A DNA stretch of 37,548 nt, from contig DEPS01000039.1 in the NCBI GenBank assembly GCA_002358875.1, positions 1 to 37,548 of the forward strand. The letters are read 5' to 3'. A model generated the notes under the pieces. It saw only the letters and a program-made list of their open reading frames with translations, had not been told where the DNA came from and did not search any database. Positions 17,347 through 24,589 of the stretch are shown here, in pieces. A program made the translations under genes and the position numbers. Numbering within the stretch: the first letter of the stretch is position 1; each line of letters begins with the position of its first letter. Source of the stretch: Lachnospiraceae bacterium UBA3386. Its GTDB lineage: Bacteria > Bacillota > Clostridia > Lachnospirales > Lachnospiraceae.

Positions 17347-17378
17347 GCAGTCCGTTCCCAGAACGGACTGCCTTTTTT
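17347..17378 (+). terminator. Terminator after amh2
   Basis: The arms GCAGTCCGTT and AACGGACTGC are followed by a T-run. They are related to the hairpin inside the 168-bp repeat. Confidence 0.75.
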
Positions 17379-17400
17379 CATTTCAGTCTGACAAACCGTA

Positions 17401-17434
17401 CCCCCGGCACGACTATTTAGGATCGTGCCGGGGG
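17401..17434. terminator. Terminator between amh2 and the DUF3089 gene
   Basis: The arms CCCCCGGCACGA (17401-17412) and TCGTGCCGGGGG (17423-17434) are the same as at 6831-6864. They lie between convergent genes. Confidence 0.7.
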
Positions 17435-17471
17435 TATGTCTGTTATTACGTATTGTTCGGGTGCGTACGTG

Positions 17472-18452
17472 TTATCGGCCCGCCATATAAGCCTCGACGC
17501 GCTTCGCCACGTTGGCCTTGATGTTGTTGTAGTAGTACATGTAGTCGTAGGCGTGGCGGCCATCCGGTCCGAAGAACTCGGCCCCGGCCTTGGCGATCTC
17601 CGCAGACGTCGGGGTAATCCTGGCATTCGTCACGACCACGCCGCGGGCGAGGTTGATCTGCGCGTCCGCACCGATATCCTGAATTTCTGTCTCACCGGTT
17701 GTCTCATTCTCCACGATAGAACCCAGGTTCATGCTCGCCGGAGCGTAGGTTTCATCAAGCTTCCAGTTGAGGGGGTTAATGCTCCTCGTGTGGGGCAGTA
17801 CCACGATGTTGTGGGCATTGGTCTCCACGTTCCCGGGGCCCTCGGTGTTATAGGCGATGATGACGCCCGTGTCGCTTTCGCCGGCGGCGAACTTCAGGTG
17901 CGGGTTGGCCGCAAGGTATTCGTCCGTGACGGAGTAGCCTATGGTATAGGCCGCGACCATGCGAGAATAATACTCGGGATGATCCTTAAAGTAGGTCCGC
18001 AGCAGCATCAAAACCATGGCCGAGCCCTGGCTGTGGCCCGCAATGATGAATGGACGTCCTCCATTACAGTGCTCGAAATAGTAGTCGAGCGCCGCAGTGA
18101 TATCGTCGATTGGCTTACCGATAAACGCGTCGTCGGCATTTCCGGTCTTCTTAAAGACTTTCCCGGCGTACCCCAGACCTGACTGGCGGTAGTAGGGCAA
18201 AAACACGTTGGTGACATCCGCGAACGCGGAGGCATGATCCCTGTATTCGTTCTTCACACCAAGCCGCATCTCTTCGTTATCGAGCTCCGCGAAATCTGGG
18301 GCGCCTTCCTCCAGGCTCCCCATGATGTACTCCGTCGCGTAAACGTAGAACGTGTCGACATCTTTGGTGATCTCAGGAAACTTGTACCAGCATTCCGCCC
18401 TGGAATAGTCGGGCGCAGCACTGACCGTCTCTGATGATAAGTTATGATTCAT
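17472..18452 (-). CDS. DUF3089-type alpha/beta hydrolase
   Basis: A 326-residue protein with a lipase-like GHSQGS nucleophile elbow (Ser141), preceded by VDTFYVYAT and HASAFADVTNVFLPYYRQ. Both blocks are typical of DUF3089 proteins, an alpha/beta-hydrolase family with poorly known substrates. It has no signal peptide. The start at 18452 follows an AAAGGA ribosome site; the ATG at 18500 would extend into a remnant of a regulator gene and is rejected. It is the last gene of a minus-strand run (amh3, est5, est4, this gene), 78 bp after est4, and likely belongs to the same hydrolase programme. Confidence 0.85.
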   Translation of the reverse strand: MNHNLSSETVSAAPDYSRAECWYKFPEITKDVDTFYVYATEYIMGSLEEGAPDFAELDNEEMRLGVKNEYRDHASAFADVTNVFLPYYRQSGLGYAGKVFKKTGNADDAFIGKPIDDITAALDYYFEHCNGGRPFIIAGHSQGSAMVLMLLRTYFKDHPEYYSRMVAAYTIGYSVTDEYLAANPHLKFAAGESDTGVIIAYNTEGPGNVETNAHNIVVLPHTRSINPLNWKLDETYAPASMNLGSIVENETTGETEIQDIGADAQINLARGVVVTNARITPTSAEIAKAGAEFFGPDGRHAYDYMYYYNNIKANVAKRVEAYMAGR

Positions 18453-18470
18453 TTCTGATATCCTTTCTCT

Positions 18471-18501
18471 ATACCATGAACAGCCTGTTTGCGGATACAT
18501 T
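18471..18501 (+). pseudogene. 31-bp remnant of an XRE-receiver regulator start
   Basis: It is identical to 4730-4760, the last bases before and first codons of rr1 (MNSLFADT). After 18501 the similarity stops and the frame is lost into the intergenic side of est4. It implies a former fourth regulator copy, divergent from the DUF3089 gene as rr1 is from est2. Confidence 0.75.
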
Positions 18502-18530
18502 TGGTACCGCGCGGGCTGCGCGCTCCGCCG

Positions 18531-20066
18531 TCAGCAGACCCTCTTGGACGAGCCGTTCCCGAGGCGCTCTGCCCAGGGCATCATCAGATCCTCCCGCCTT
18601 CCGAAAATGTCCTTCTGCATGCCGATGGCATCGTCGAAGACCATCGTCTGGCGGTCGTCCCCGGAGAACTTTTTCCACTCGTATTTGTCAGTGGAGGGGT
18701 TGCCCGTCCGGGCGAAGTTTACCCACATCTCCTTTACCACGTGGCGGAACTCGCACTCCTCGGTCGAAACGATCTCTCCGCTCCCCATCGGATCCGCCAG
18801 GCGTGTGTCGAACAGGTACGGAACCTCACAAGCATGGATAGCGCCGAGGTAGGGAGTTGTCACCGGCTTTTTGACGAAGTACATGTAGGTATTGCCGCCG
18901 GCGGCAGCGTGCCGGATGGCCATGTTGGTGTTGCCGGCGCGGAAGTTGATGTCGTTGCAGTACTGCTCCAGCCTGCTCCCCTCGCTTTCGTCCGCGAGCG
19001 TGCCCATAAAAGCGTCGTACATGGCCTTCTCCTGGTCGTTGAGCAGCGCGCGGTCCCTCTTCGCGATCCACCTGAGCGTATTCACAAAGCCTTCTTCTCC
19101 GCCCTCGAACGGAACGAAGTACCTCAGTTCGTTCATGTTAGATCCGATCATCAAATCGAGCCCGGCCCTCTTCTCATCTCCCCACATTCCGTACATGTCC
19201 GCCCGGTCCTCGGGAAGGGTGACGCCGTCGAGGAGCGGGAAGTTGGCTGTTCCGAGAAGGCAGTTCTTGTCAATGGCGCTCGCTTTCGCATAGGCTTCTA
19301 CAAGCTGCTCGGTGGTGAGCGCCATCAGCTCGTCCATGGTCTGGCAGCCCGCCGCGGTCAGGAAGTTCTGCGTGACGTGGATGCCGTGCTCCATCGTGTC
19401 GCAGTAGGCGATGTTTGCGCTCTGCGCGATGCATCTCTTAAAGAGCCCCTCGCTTCCATCGATGAGCGGGAGGAAGGTGACGCTTGCCGAGCCTGCTGAT
19501 TCGCCGAAAATCGTCACGTTGTCCGGATCGCCGCCGAAGCCGGCGATGTTTTTCTGTACCCACCTGAGGGCCTCGAGCTGATCGAGGAGGCCGAGGTTCC
19601 CTGCCTCCTTAAAGTTCTCCCCGCCCGGGACCCGCTCGAAGTTCATAAATCCCAAAAAGCCGAGCCGGTAGTCGATGGACACGAACAGGATGTCGGGGTA
19701 CTGTCTGGAGATGTTCGAAAGGTCGTAGAGGGGCGACGCCTGGGATTCGGCGCAGAATCCGCCGCCGTGAATCCACACCATGACCGGCTTTTTGCTGTCA
19801 GCGCAGGCGGTATTGCAGTAGATATTCAGTACGAGGCAGTCCTCGCCAAACTCCGCCGCCCCCTCCGAGTCGTTCGAAGGCCCGATCGGAACGTGGCCTG
19901 GCTTTGTCGCGTCGTACACGCCGTCATCGTCCGCGGCAGGAAGCGCCTTCTGCCAGCGAAGCTTCCCCACCGGCTGCGTTGCGTAGGGGATGCCCTTCCA
20001 GATGATCAGCTCATCTGTCTTCTTGCCGACGAAGGTGCCGTTGCTGCATCTGATCTTATTGTCCAT
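18531..20066 (-). CDS. Type B carboxylesterase (est4)
   Basis: A 511-residue cytoplasmic carboxylesterase, shorter at the N-terminus than est1-3. It shows NGTFVGKK, EDCLVLNIY, HGGGF, GESAG (Ser190), GSNMNEL (acidic Glu) and AIHACEV (His). It is more distant from est1, 2, 3 and 6 and lacks their common C-terminus, ending MPWAERLGNGSSKRVC instead. GGAGA precedes the ATG. It lies between est5 and the DUF3089 gene on the same strand, with 232 bp of repeat-rich DNA upstream. It may be read from the amh3 promoter or a local one; no copy of the shared operator is seen directly upstream. Confidence 0.92.
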   Translation of the reverse strand: MDNKIRCSNGTFVGKKTDELIIWKGIPYATQPVGKLRWQKALPAADDDGVYDATKPGHVPIGPSNDSEGAAEFGEDCLVLNIYCNTACADSKKPVMVWIHGGGFCAESQASPLYDLSNISRQYPDILFVSIDYRLGFLGFMNFERVPGGENFKEAGNLGLLDQLEALRWVQKNIAGFGGDPDNVTIFGESAGSASVTFLPLIDGSEGLFKRCIAQSANIAYCDTMEHGIHVTQNFLTAAGCQTMDELMALTTEQLVEAYAKASAIDKNCLLGTANFPLLDGVTLPEDRADMYGMWGDEKRAGLDLMIGSNMNELRYFVPFEGGEEGFVNTLRWIAKRDRALLNDQEKAMYDAFMGTLADESEGSRLEQYCNDINFRAGNTNMAIRHAAAGGNTYMYFVKKPVTTPYLGAIHACEVPYLFDTRLADPMGSGEIVSTEECEFRHVVKEMWVNFARTGNPSTDKYEWKKFSGDDRQTMVFDDAIGMQKDIFGRREDLMMPWAERLGNGSSKRVC

Positions 20067-20123
20067 GTCATTTTCTCCTTTTTCTTTACTGAAGCTTGTC
20101 TGTATTGCCGGCAGAACTTATGA

Positions 20124-20165
20124 CGTTACATGTTCACGCCCTTTCTAGGGCGTGAACATGTAACG
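20124..20165. repeat. 19-bp perfect inverted repeat
   Basis: The arms 20124-20142 (starts CGTTACATG) and 20147-20165 are perfectly complementary around TTCT. No T-run follows. It sits between est5 and est4 and is part of a GTTAC-bordered palindromic repeat cluster. Confidence 0.7.
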
Positions 20166-20227
20166 CCTGCGCGCGGCGATTCCAATGCGCTTCACATACG
20201 CGGAGCGTATGTTGCCGCCCGTGCGCC

Positions 20228-20296
20228 GTTACACTCGGGTTTTGCGCGAAAAAGCCGCGCAAAACATCTCGAATTTCGTGGCGGTCTGAACTGTAA
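20228..20296. repeat. GTTAC-bordered dispersed repeat, copy 1
   Basis: It is bordered by GTTAC and GTAAC and contains an inner hairpin TTTTGCGCG/CGCGCAAAA (20240-20264). The reverse complement resembles 37394-37476 (GTTACAG, GAATTCGAGAT, a T-run, GCGCG, GCGCAAAA, CCCGAGT). This looks like a small non-autonomous repeat family. Confidence 0.6.
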
Positions 20297-20298
20297 CC

Positions 20299-21948
20299 TT
20301 ATGACTTCTGCCCGCGCTCGGCGATGATATCCAGGAGGTAGCCGGGAGTAAAGTACTTGTCCATGAACTGGTAGTAGCCGATCAGGGGGAGCACGGCCTT
20401 GTACTGGTCGGCCAGAAGCCCCTGTTCGATACGAATGTCACCAGGCCCTCCGATGACCAGGACGTTCGGGTCGTCGGCCGAGTACGCCTTCCATTCGATC
20501 TGGTCTGTCGACGGGTTGCCGCAGCGCGCGAAATTGGTCCACGTCTGCTGAGTGGCAGTGAAGATCTCTTCGGAAATGTTCGAGCCGTTGAAGACGCTGC
20601 TCGTCCCGAGGCAGCGAACATCGAACACGAACATGAGCTCCACGGAATGCGCCGCTCCCATATCCGGGTTGCTGCTCGGGTACGACCAGTAGAAGCAGAA
20701 CGTCTTGTTAAATGCGCTCTGTGCGTCAAGCTGCTGAAGCATGGGAACCCTGAACATGAGTTCATTCATAAACTCCGTCTCGACAAGTCCCGGCTCCTGA
20801 TCCCTGCAGACCCGCTTAAACTCCTCGTAATACTTTTTGTCCTCTTCCTTCAGGTAGGGGACTGCGTCACCCACGGCGCGCTGGGCGAATATCTTTTGCT
20901 CTTCCAGGGTCAGATCCACGCCCTCGCCCATGAACAGCCTGCACTCGTCGGCCGTACTGCCTGCCATGATGGAGATGTGCTTTGCATAGCCTTTCCTGTA
21001 CAGCTCGATGGGCGCCTCGGGGAGCACCTCCGTGCCGTAGTAGGGGCAGGACGTGAACTTGCCGACCGCTTCGACATACGCCTTCTGGAGCTCCTCTTCG
21101 GAGAGCGCCATGATATCGTCCATGGTCTTACAGCCGGTGTACTCAAGCAGAGCCTTCGTCTTGCCCTGCGCGGTTTCGCAGTCGACGGGGAAGGCCAGGG
21201 TGGTCGAGCCGCTCTGGGCGATGACCTTCTGGAAATACCGGTTCGCCTCCTTCATGACCGGCAGAATGGAGACCGAACCGCCGCCGGCGCTCTGCCCGAA
21301 GATGGTCACGTTGTCGGGGTCGCCGCCGAAAGCGGCGATGTTCTCGTGTACCCACCGAAGCGCCATAGCCTGGTCGAGCAGGCCGTTGCAGGCCGTTGTC
21401 CCAAAGTCTTCGCCGCCGGGTACCGACGAGAAGTCCATGAAGCCGTACATATTCAGGCGGTAATTGATGTTCACCAGGATAATGTCACTTTGCTTCTGGA
21501 CGAGGTTGGCTCCGCAGTAGGAAGCCTGAGAGCCAGAGCCGGCGACGTACGCCCCGCCGTGGATCCAGAACATCACCGGTTTCTTCTTAGTTTTGTCATC
21601 GGTGTTGACCCAGATGTTCAGGTAGAGGCAGTCCTCGGACTCCAGCTTCTGAATGCAGTCCCCCTGACCGTGTGCGCCGTAAGCGCACTTTCCGTAGTAT
21701 CTGGCCTCGAAGACCCGGTCGCTTTCGTCGACGTACTCCGGCGCCTTGAAGCGGCGCCCGCCCACGGGCGGCTTCGCGTAGGGGATGCCCAGCCACGACG
21801 CGACCCCGTTCTCCTTAGTTCCGACGAAGGTGCCGTTCACGCACTTTACGGCAAGGGCCTTGTCGTAGTCTCCCGTGATTTCGCTGTTCAGGCACTCATA
21901 CGACTCGAGACTGATCAGATCCTTGAATCCCCTTTTCATCTCACTCAA
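20299..21948 (-). CDS. Type B carboxylesterase (est5)
   Basis: A 549-residue cytoplasmic carboxylesterase. It has NGTFVGTK, EDCLYLNIW, oxyanion HGGAY, a GQSAGG elbow (Ser220; Gln instead of the common Glu), GSTADEC (acidic Glu) and AAHSVEL (His). The TTG at 21948 is chosen because AAGGAG lies 9 nt before it and the resulting MSEMKRGF resembles the MSE/MSD starts of est1 and est2. An ATG nine bases further in is too far from that site, and an ATG at 22020 lies in repetitive leader DNA. It is most similar in layout to est4 and forms a minus-strand run with amh3 upstream (253-bp gap). Confidence 0.9.
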   Translation of the reverse strand: MSEMKRGFKDLISLESYECLNSEITGDYDKALAVKCVNGTFVGTKENGVASWLGIPYAKPPVGGRRFKAPEYVDESDRVFEARYYGKCAYGAHGQGDCIQKLESEDCLYLNIWVNTDDKTKKKPVMFWIHGGAYVAGSGSQASYCGANLVQKQSDIILVNINYRLNMYGFMDFSSVPGGEDFGTTACNGLLDQAMALRWVHENIAAFGGDPDNVTIFGQSAGGGSVSILPVMKEANRYFQKVIAQSGSTTLAFPVDCETAQGKTKALLEYTGCKTMDDIMALSEEELQKAYVEAVGKFTSCPYYGTEVLPEAPIELYRKGYAKHISIMAGSTADECRLFMGEGVDLTLEEQKIFAQRAVGDAVPYLKEEDKKYYEEFKRVCRDQEPGLVETEFMNELMFRVPMLQQLDAQSAFNKTFCFYWSYPSSNPDMGAAHSVELMFVFDVRCLGTSSVFNGSNISEEIFTATQQTWTNFARCGNPSTDQIEWKAYSADDPNVLVIGGPGDIRIEQGLLADQYKAVLPLIGYYQFMDKYFTPGYLLDIIAERGQKS

Positions 21949-21969
21949 TTTTTTATTCTCCTTTTCATT

Positions 21970-22001
21970 TATATACTTGTTACCGTATATACTTGTTACC
22001 G
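21970..22001. repeat. Tandem 16-bp duplication in the est5 leader
   Basis: TATATACTTGTTACCG occurs twice in perfect tandem. On the minus strand this places two TATATA-like -10 candidates before est5, so it may duplicate a promoter or operator. Confidence 0.6.
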
Positions 22002-22021
22002 CGATACAGGAGCCAGTCACC

Positions 22022-22133
22022 GTGAAGAGGTCTTACGTAAAGCGGCCACTCCCTGGCAAGTGCATGACACGTCATATCTATACCATGCTTAGTGAAGAGG
22101 TCTTACGCAGAGCAGCTATTCCCTGGCCCTGCT
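22022..22133. repeat. 70-bp-period imperfect direct repeat
   Basis: GTGAAGAGGTCTTACG occurs at 22022 and 22092 (exact 70-bp period), with further similarity to CCCTGG about 30 bp on. Function unknown; it lies between amh3 and est5. Confidence 0.6.
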
Positions 22134-22201
22134 TCTACGCTGATCCGGTTTCCTATATAGGGCAGCACCGGGGGGTGCCTGGACTGCCCCGTAAGAACAC
22201 A

Positions 22202-23857
22202 TCAGTTCACCTTTTTACCGCCAAAATACACATCCTCGGGCTTGTTGTAGCTAAAGCCCTCCTGCTCTGCCGTGAGCAGATCGTTTTCGAATACCAGGAA
22301 GTCCGCGTCCTTGCCGACCGTGATGGAGCCCTTTTTGGCCTCAATGCCGAGCTGCTTTGCGCCGTTGATCGTAAATCCAAGCAGCATTTCTTCGATGTTC
22401 ATCCTCTCTTCTGCCGGCGGGAATACCTCGGGGACTCTGGTATATTCGTAAGCCCTGGTCTTTTCGGTGATTAAACGCGTCATGCCGACTTCCATGCCAA
22501 GATACGGGTTCCAGGTCATGAAGTCACCGAAGATGATGTTGTCGCTCGACCATGCCACGAGGGCGCCGCTGTCCCAGACCGTCTTGCAGCGGAACTGCTT
22601 TTTGGAGCGCTCCTCGCCGAGCCACGTCGCGCTGACGCTGGGATCTCCTGCGTGCCAGTGCGGCGTATAGTTCGCGATCACGCCGAGCTTCGCGAAGCGG
22701 TCCAGATCCGCGTCGTCCTGAATTTCCAGATGGGCGCAGGTGACTCTGACCTTTAAGCTGTCTCCCATCTCCTTTTTGGCCAGCTCCACGCCGTCCAGCA
22801 CGGTGCGGGAGGCGCGCTCGCCGACGGTGTGAAGGTGGAGGTCCAGGTTCGCCTCATTGAGCTCCTTCAGAAGCTTCGCGATCCCCTCCGCGGAAAAGGC
22901 GGTCGAGCCCGTCGTATGGACATCCACATAGGGCGTGACCATGGCCGCGGTGTGGATCTTCTGGGTGCCGTCCATGAAAATCTTCATAGTGTGGACCTTC
23001 AGGTGCTCCGTGTTGTACTCCTGCTGAATGCGCTTAAGCTGCTTTAAGCCCTCCTCTGCATCCCGCTCCGCGTTGACCACAAGGCTGCCGTCTACATAAA
23101 CGGGCAGCTTTCCCTGTTTATCCAGCTCGCACAGGCGCTTATAGACCTTTTCATGGAACTTCATATCACCCGGAAGCCCTGCGTCAAAGACCGCGCAGAC
23201 GCCGAATTCGACCGAAAAATCGATCCAGCGCTGCAGCGCCGCGTCAACCTGTTCATCCGTCAGCTCCATTCCGCTGTCGAGGATGATGCGGACTTCCGTC
23301 GCACCCTCATACATGTTTCCGGTCACATGGCCGTCCTTGCGCACATAGTAAGCGAGCCCCGGTATGGGATCCGGCGTGTCGTCCGTAATGCCGTGCCTCT
23401 CGAGGATCTTCGAGTTCACCCAGATGCTGTGCCCCTCGCCTTCCTGGATCTGAAGCTCTGCATCCGGGCAGATCGCGTCGAGCTCCTCTTTTACGATATC
23501 CTCTCCCTTTAAGAATCTTTTCTCCATGAGAAATCTGTAACGCTTCTGGCCCGGATTCTCTTTGATAAATTTCGCCATCATGTCAAAAGCGTCCTGCTTG
23601 CCGTTTGGCTCAAGGCGCGCATCGATTTCCGCGTACTCAAAGCCCACAGGGATGGTGATATGGACATGTGTGTCAAGGATGCCGGGCATGACGAACTTCC
23701 CGCCAAGATCCGTGACCTCGCCCTCATAGGCCGCAAGGCCGGCCTCGTCGCCCACATAAGCAAATTTTCCGTCCTTTACCACAAGTGCGGACGCCTGCGG
23801 ATTGTCCTTATCCGATGTGAAAATTTTCGCGTTTTTAAAGATCTTGTCTGCTTTCAT
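22202..23857 (-). CDS. Amidohydro_3 amidohydrolase (amh3)
   Basis: A 551-residue cytoplasmic metal-dependent amidohydrolase starting MKADKIFKNAKIFTSDKDN, with the metal motif DTHVHI and the family's MKIFMDGTQK and HLEIQDDADLDRFAKLGV blocks. It closely parallels the first 545 residues of amh1 but stops at VYFGGKKVN, just where amh1 continues into its esterase domain. It is therefore either the unfused ancestor or a version that lost the second domain. AAAGGAG precedes the ATG. Between its start and operator E lies a dead esterase remnant, so this gene probably came under that promoter by deletion of the esterase. Confidence 0.92.
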   Translation of the reverse strand: MKADKIFKNAKIFTSDKDNPQASALVVKDGKFAYVGDEAGLAAYEGEVTDLGGKFVMPGILDTHVHITIPVGFEYAEIDARLEPNGKQDAFDMMAKFIKENPGQKRYRFLMEKRFLKGEDIVKEELDAICPDAELQIQEGEGHSIWVNSKILERHGITDDTPDPIPGLAYYVRKDGHVTGNMYEGATEVRIILDSGMELTDEQVDAALQRWIDFSVEFGVCAVFDAGLPGDMKFHEKVYKRLCELDKQGKLPVYVDGSLVVNAERDAEEGLKQLKRIQQEYNTEHLKVHTMKIFMDGTQKIHTAAMVTPYVDVHTTGSTAFSAEGIAKLLKELNEANLDLHLHTVGERASRTVLDGVELAKKEMGDSLKVRVTCAHLEIQDDADLDRFAKLGVIANYTPHWHAGDPSVSATWLGEERSKKQFRCKTVWDSGALVAWSSDNIIFGDFMTWNPYLGMEVGMTRLITEKTRAYEYTRVPEVFPPAEERMNIEEMLLGFTINGAKQLGIEAKKGSITVGKDADFLVFENDLLTAEQEGFSYNKPEDVYFGGKKVN

Positions 23858-23903
23858 GTTTTACTCCTTTCGTTAAGCAGTTCCAGCCTGTCAGATACAG
23901 CAA

Positions 23904-24012
23904 TGCTTTGTAATACTTTGTCAGGAAACAGATCCTGTCCCAATCCCGGATCTTCCTCCCGTCTTCCTTTTCCGAATGGAGATCGGATTCGTCAGAAGAC
24001 CATCACCTGCCT
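23904..24012 (-). pseudogene. Frameshifted C-terminal remnant of an esterase
   Basis: On the minus strand this reads QVMVF, then after a one-base frameshift DESDLHSEKEDGRKIRDWDR and ICFLTKYY. It matches the last about 35 residues of est1, est2, est3 and est6 (VMVFDEF, HPEKESERKIVDWDR, FLTKYY). Bases beyond the end (GTATCTGACRGG) also match est3's 3' flank. The remainder of the gene is missing. It lies between operator E and amh3. Confidence 0.85.
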
Positions 24013-24025
24013 GCTGCCTTCTGTA

Positions 24026-24081
24026 AAAATACAACACATATTTTGCCGGCTTCAAGGGGGTGTTCCAGAATGTCAAACCCC
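24026..24081 (-). promoter_or_regulatory. Operator-promoter E ahead of the esterase remnant and amh3
   Basis: On the minus strand the element (24056-24081; GGGGTTTGACATTCTG then GAACACCCCC) is followed at once by TTGAAG (24050-24055) and TATTTT (24026-24031) after 18 bp. It is nearly identical to site C. The predicted transcript would pass through the dead esterase tail before amh3. Confidence 0.7.
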
Positions 24082-24143
24082 TTTTTTCATTTTTTCGAAA
24101 TGCGCACTGCCCGTCACCGTATATTTAAACACAATCATTTAGA

Positions 24144-24225
24144 TTTCTGTACATATGAATTTAAGGTTTTTTAATGCACTTCTCCTACCCTCTATGAGCC
24201 AAATCTTTGCTCATATGTACAGAAA
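24144..24225. repeat. 15-bp inverted repeat with 52-nt spacer
   Basis: TTTCTGTACATATGA (24144-24158) and TCATATGTACAGAAA (24211-24225) are perfect complements. It could be the ends of a tiny excised element, a paired operator or a large hairpin. No gene lies inside. Confidence 0.55.
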
Positions 24226-24227
24226 CA

Positions 24228-24488
24228 TCAATGACTGTGATTAAGGAGAAACAGCGTAAAATACCTCATCGGCCCGACGGTTTCTCCTTTTAAGAAATAA
24301 TACCCCGATAAAAGCGTCAAAAAAACCAGGCAGAAAAGATTGGTGGTTACGATCGTACAGGTCGTATCGTCCCGGAAAATATCGCTTCGCATCGCCGCCG
24401 CAGCGCAAAGCAGCGTCAAAAGGCACATGGCAAAAAACGCGAAAATGCGGCACGCTTTGTTGTTTTTCACAAACAGCTCTTTATACAT
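24228..24488 (-). CDS. Small two-span membrane protein, uncertain
   Basis: An 86-residue reading frame starting MYKELFVKNNKACRIF, with two hydrophobic segments (about 14-33 and about 43-66) and a short polar tail. I do not recognise a family. It is 101 bp downstream of hk3 on the same strand and could be an accessory to that sensor. The ribosome site before the ATG is poor, and the other two kinase genes have no such neighbour, so it may not be real. Confidence 0.4.
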   Translation of the reverse strand: MYKELFVKNNKACRIFAFFAMCLLTLLCAAAAMRSDIFRDDTTCTIVTTNLFCLVFLTLLSGYYFLKGETVGPMRYFTLFLLNHSH

Positions 24489-24589
24489 AAAATTTCTAAT
24501 CTCGTGATGTAACCGCTTCAGGGAACGGCACCATTATTATTTTACAGTTTTTTCCTCACAGTCGTCACAGAATGTCAGCCCTCCGGTCT

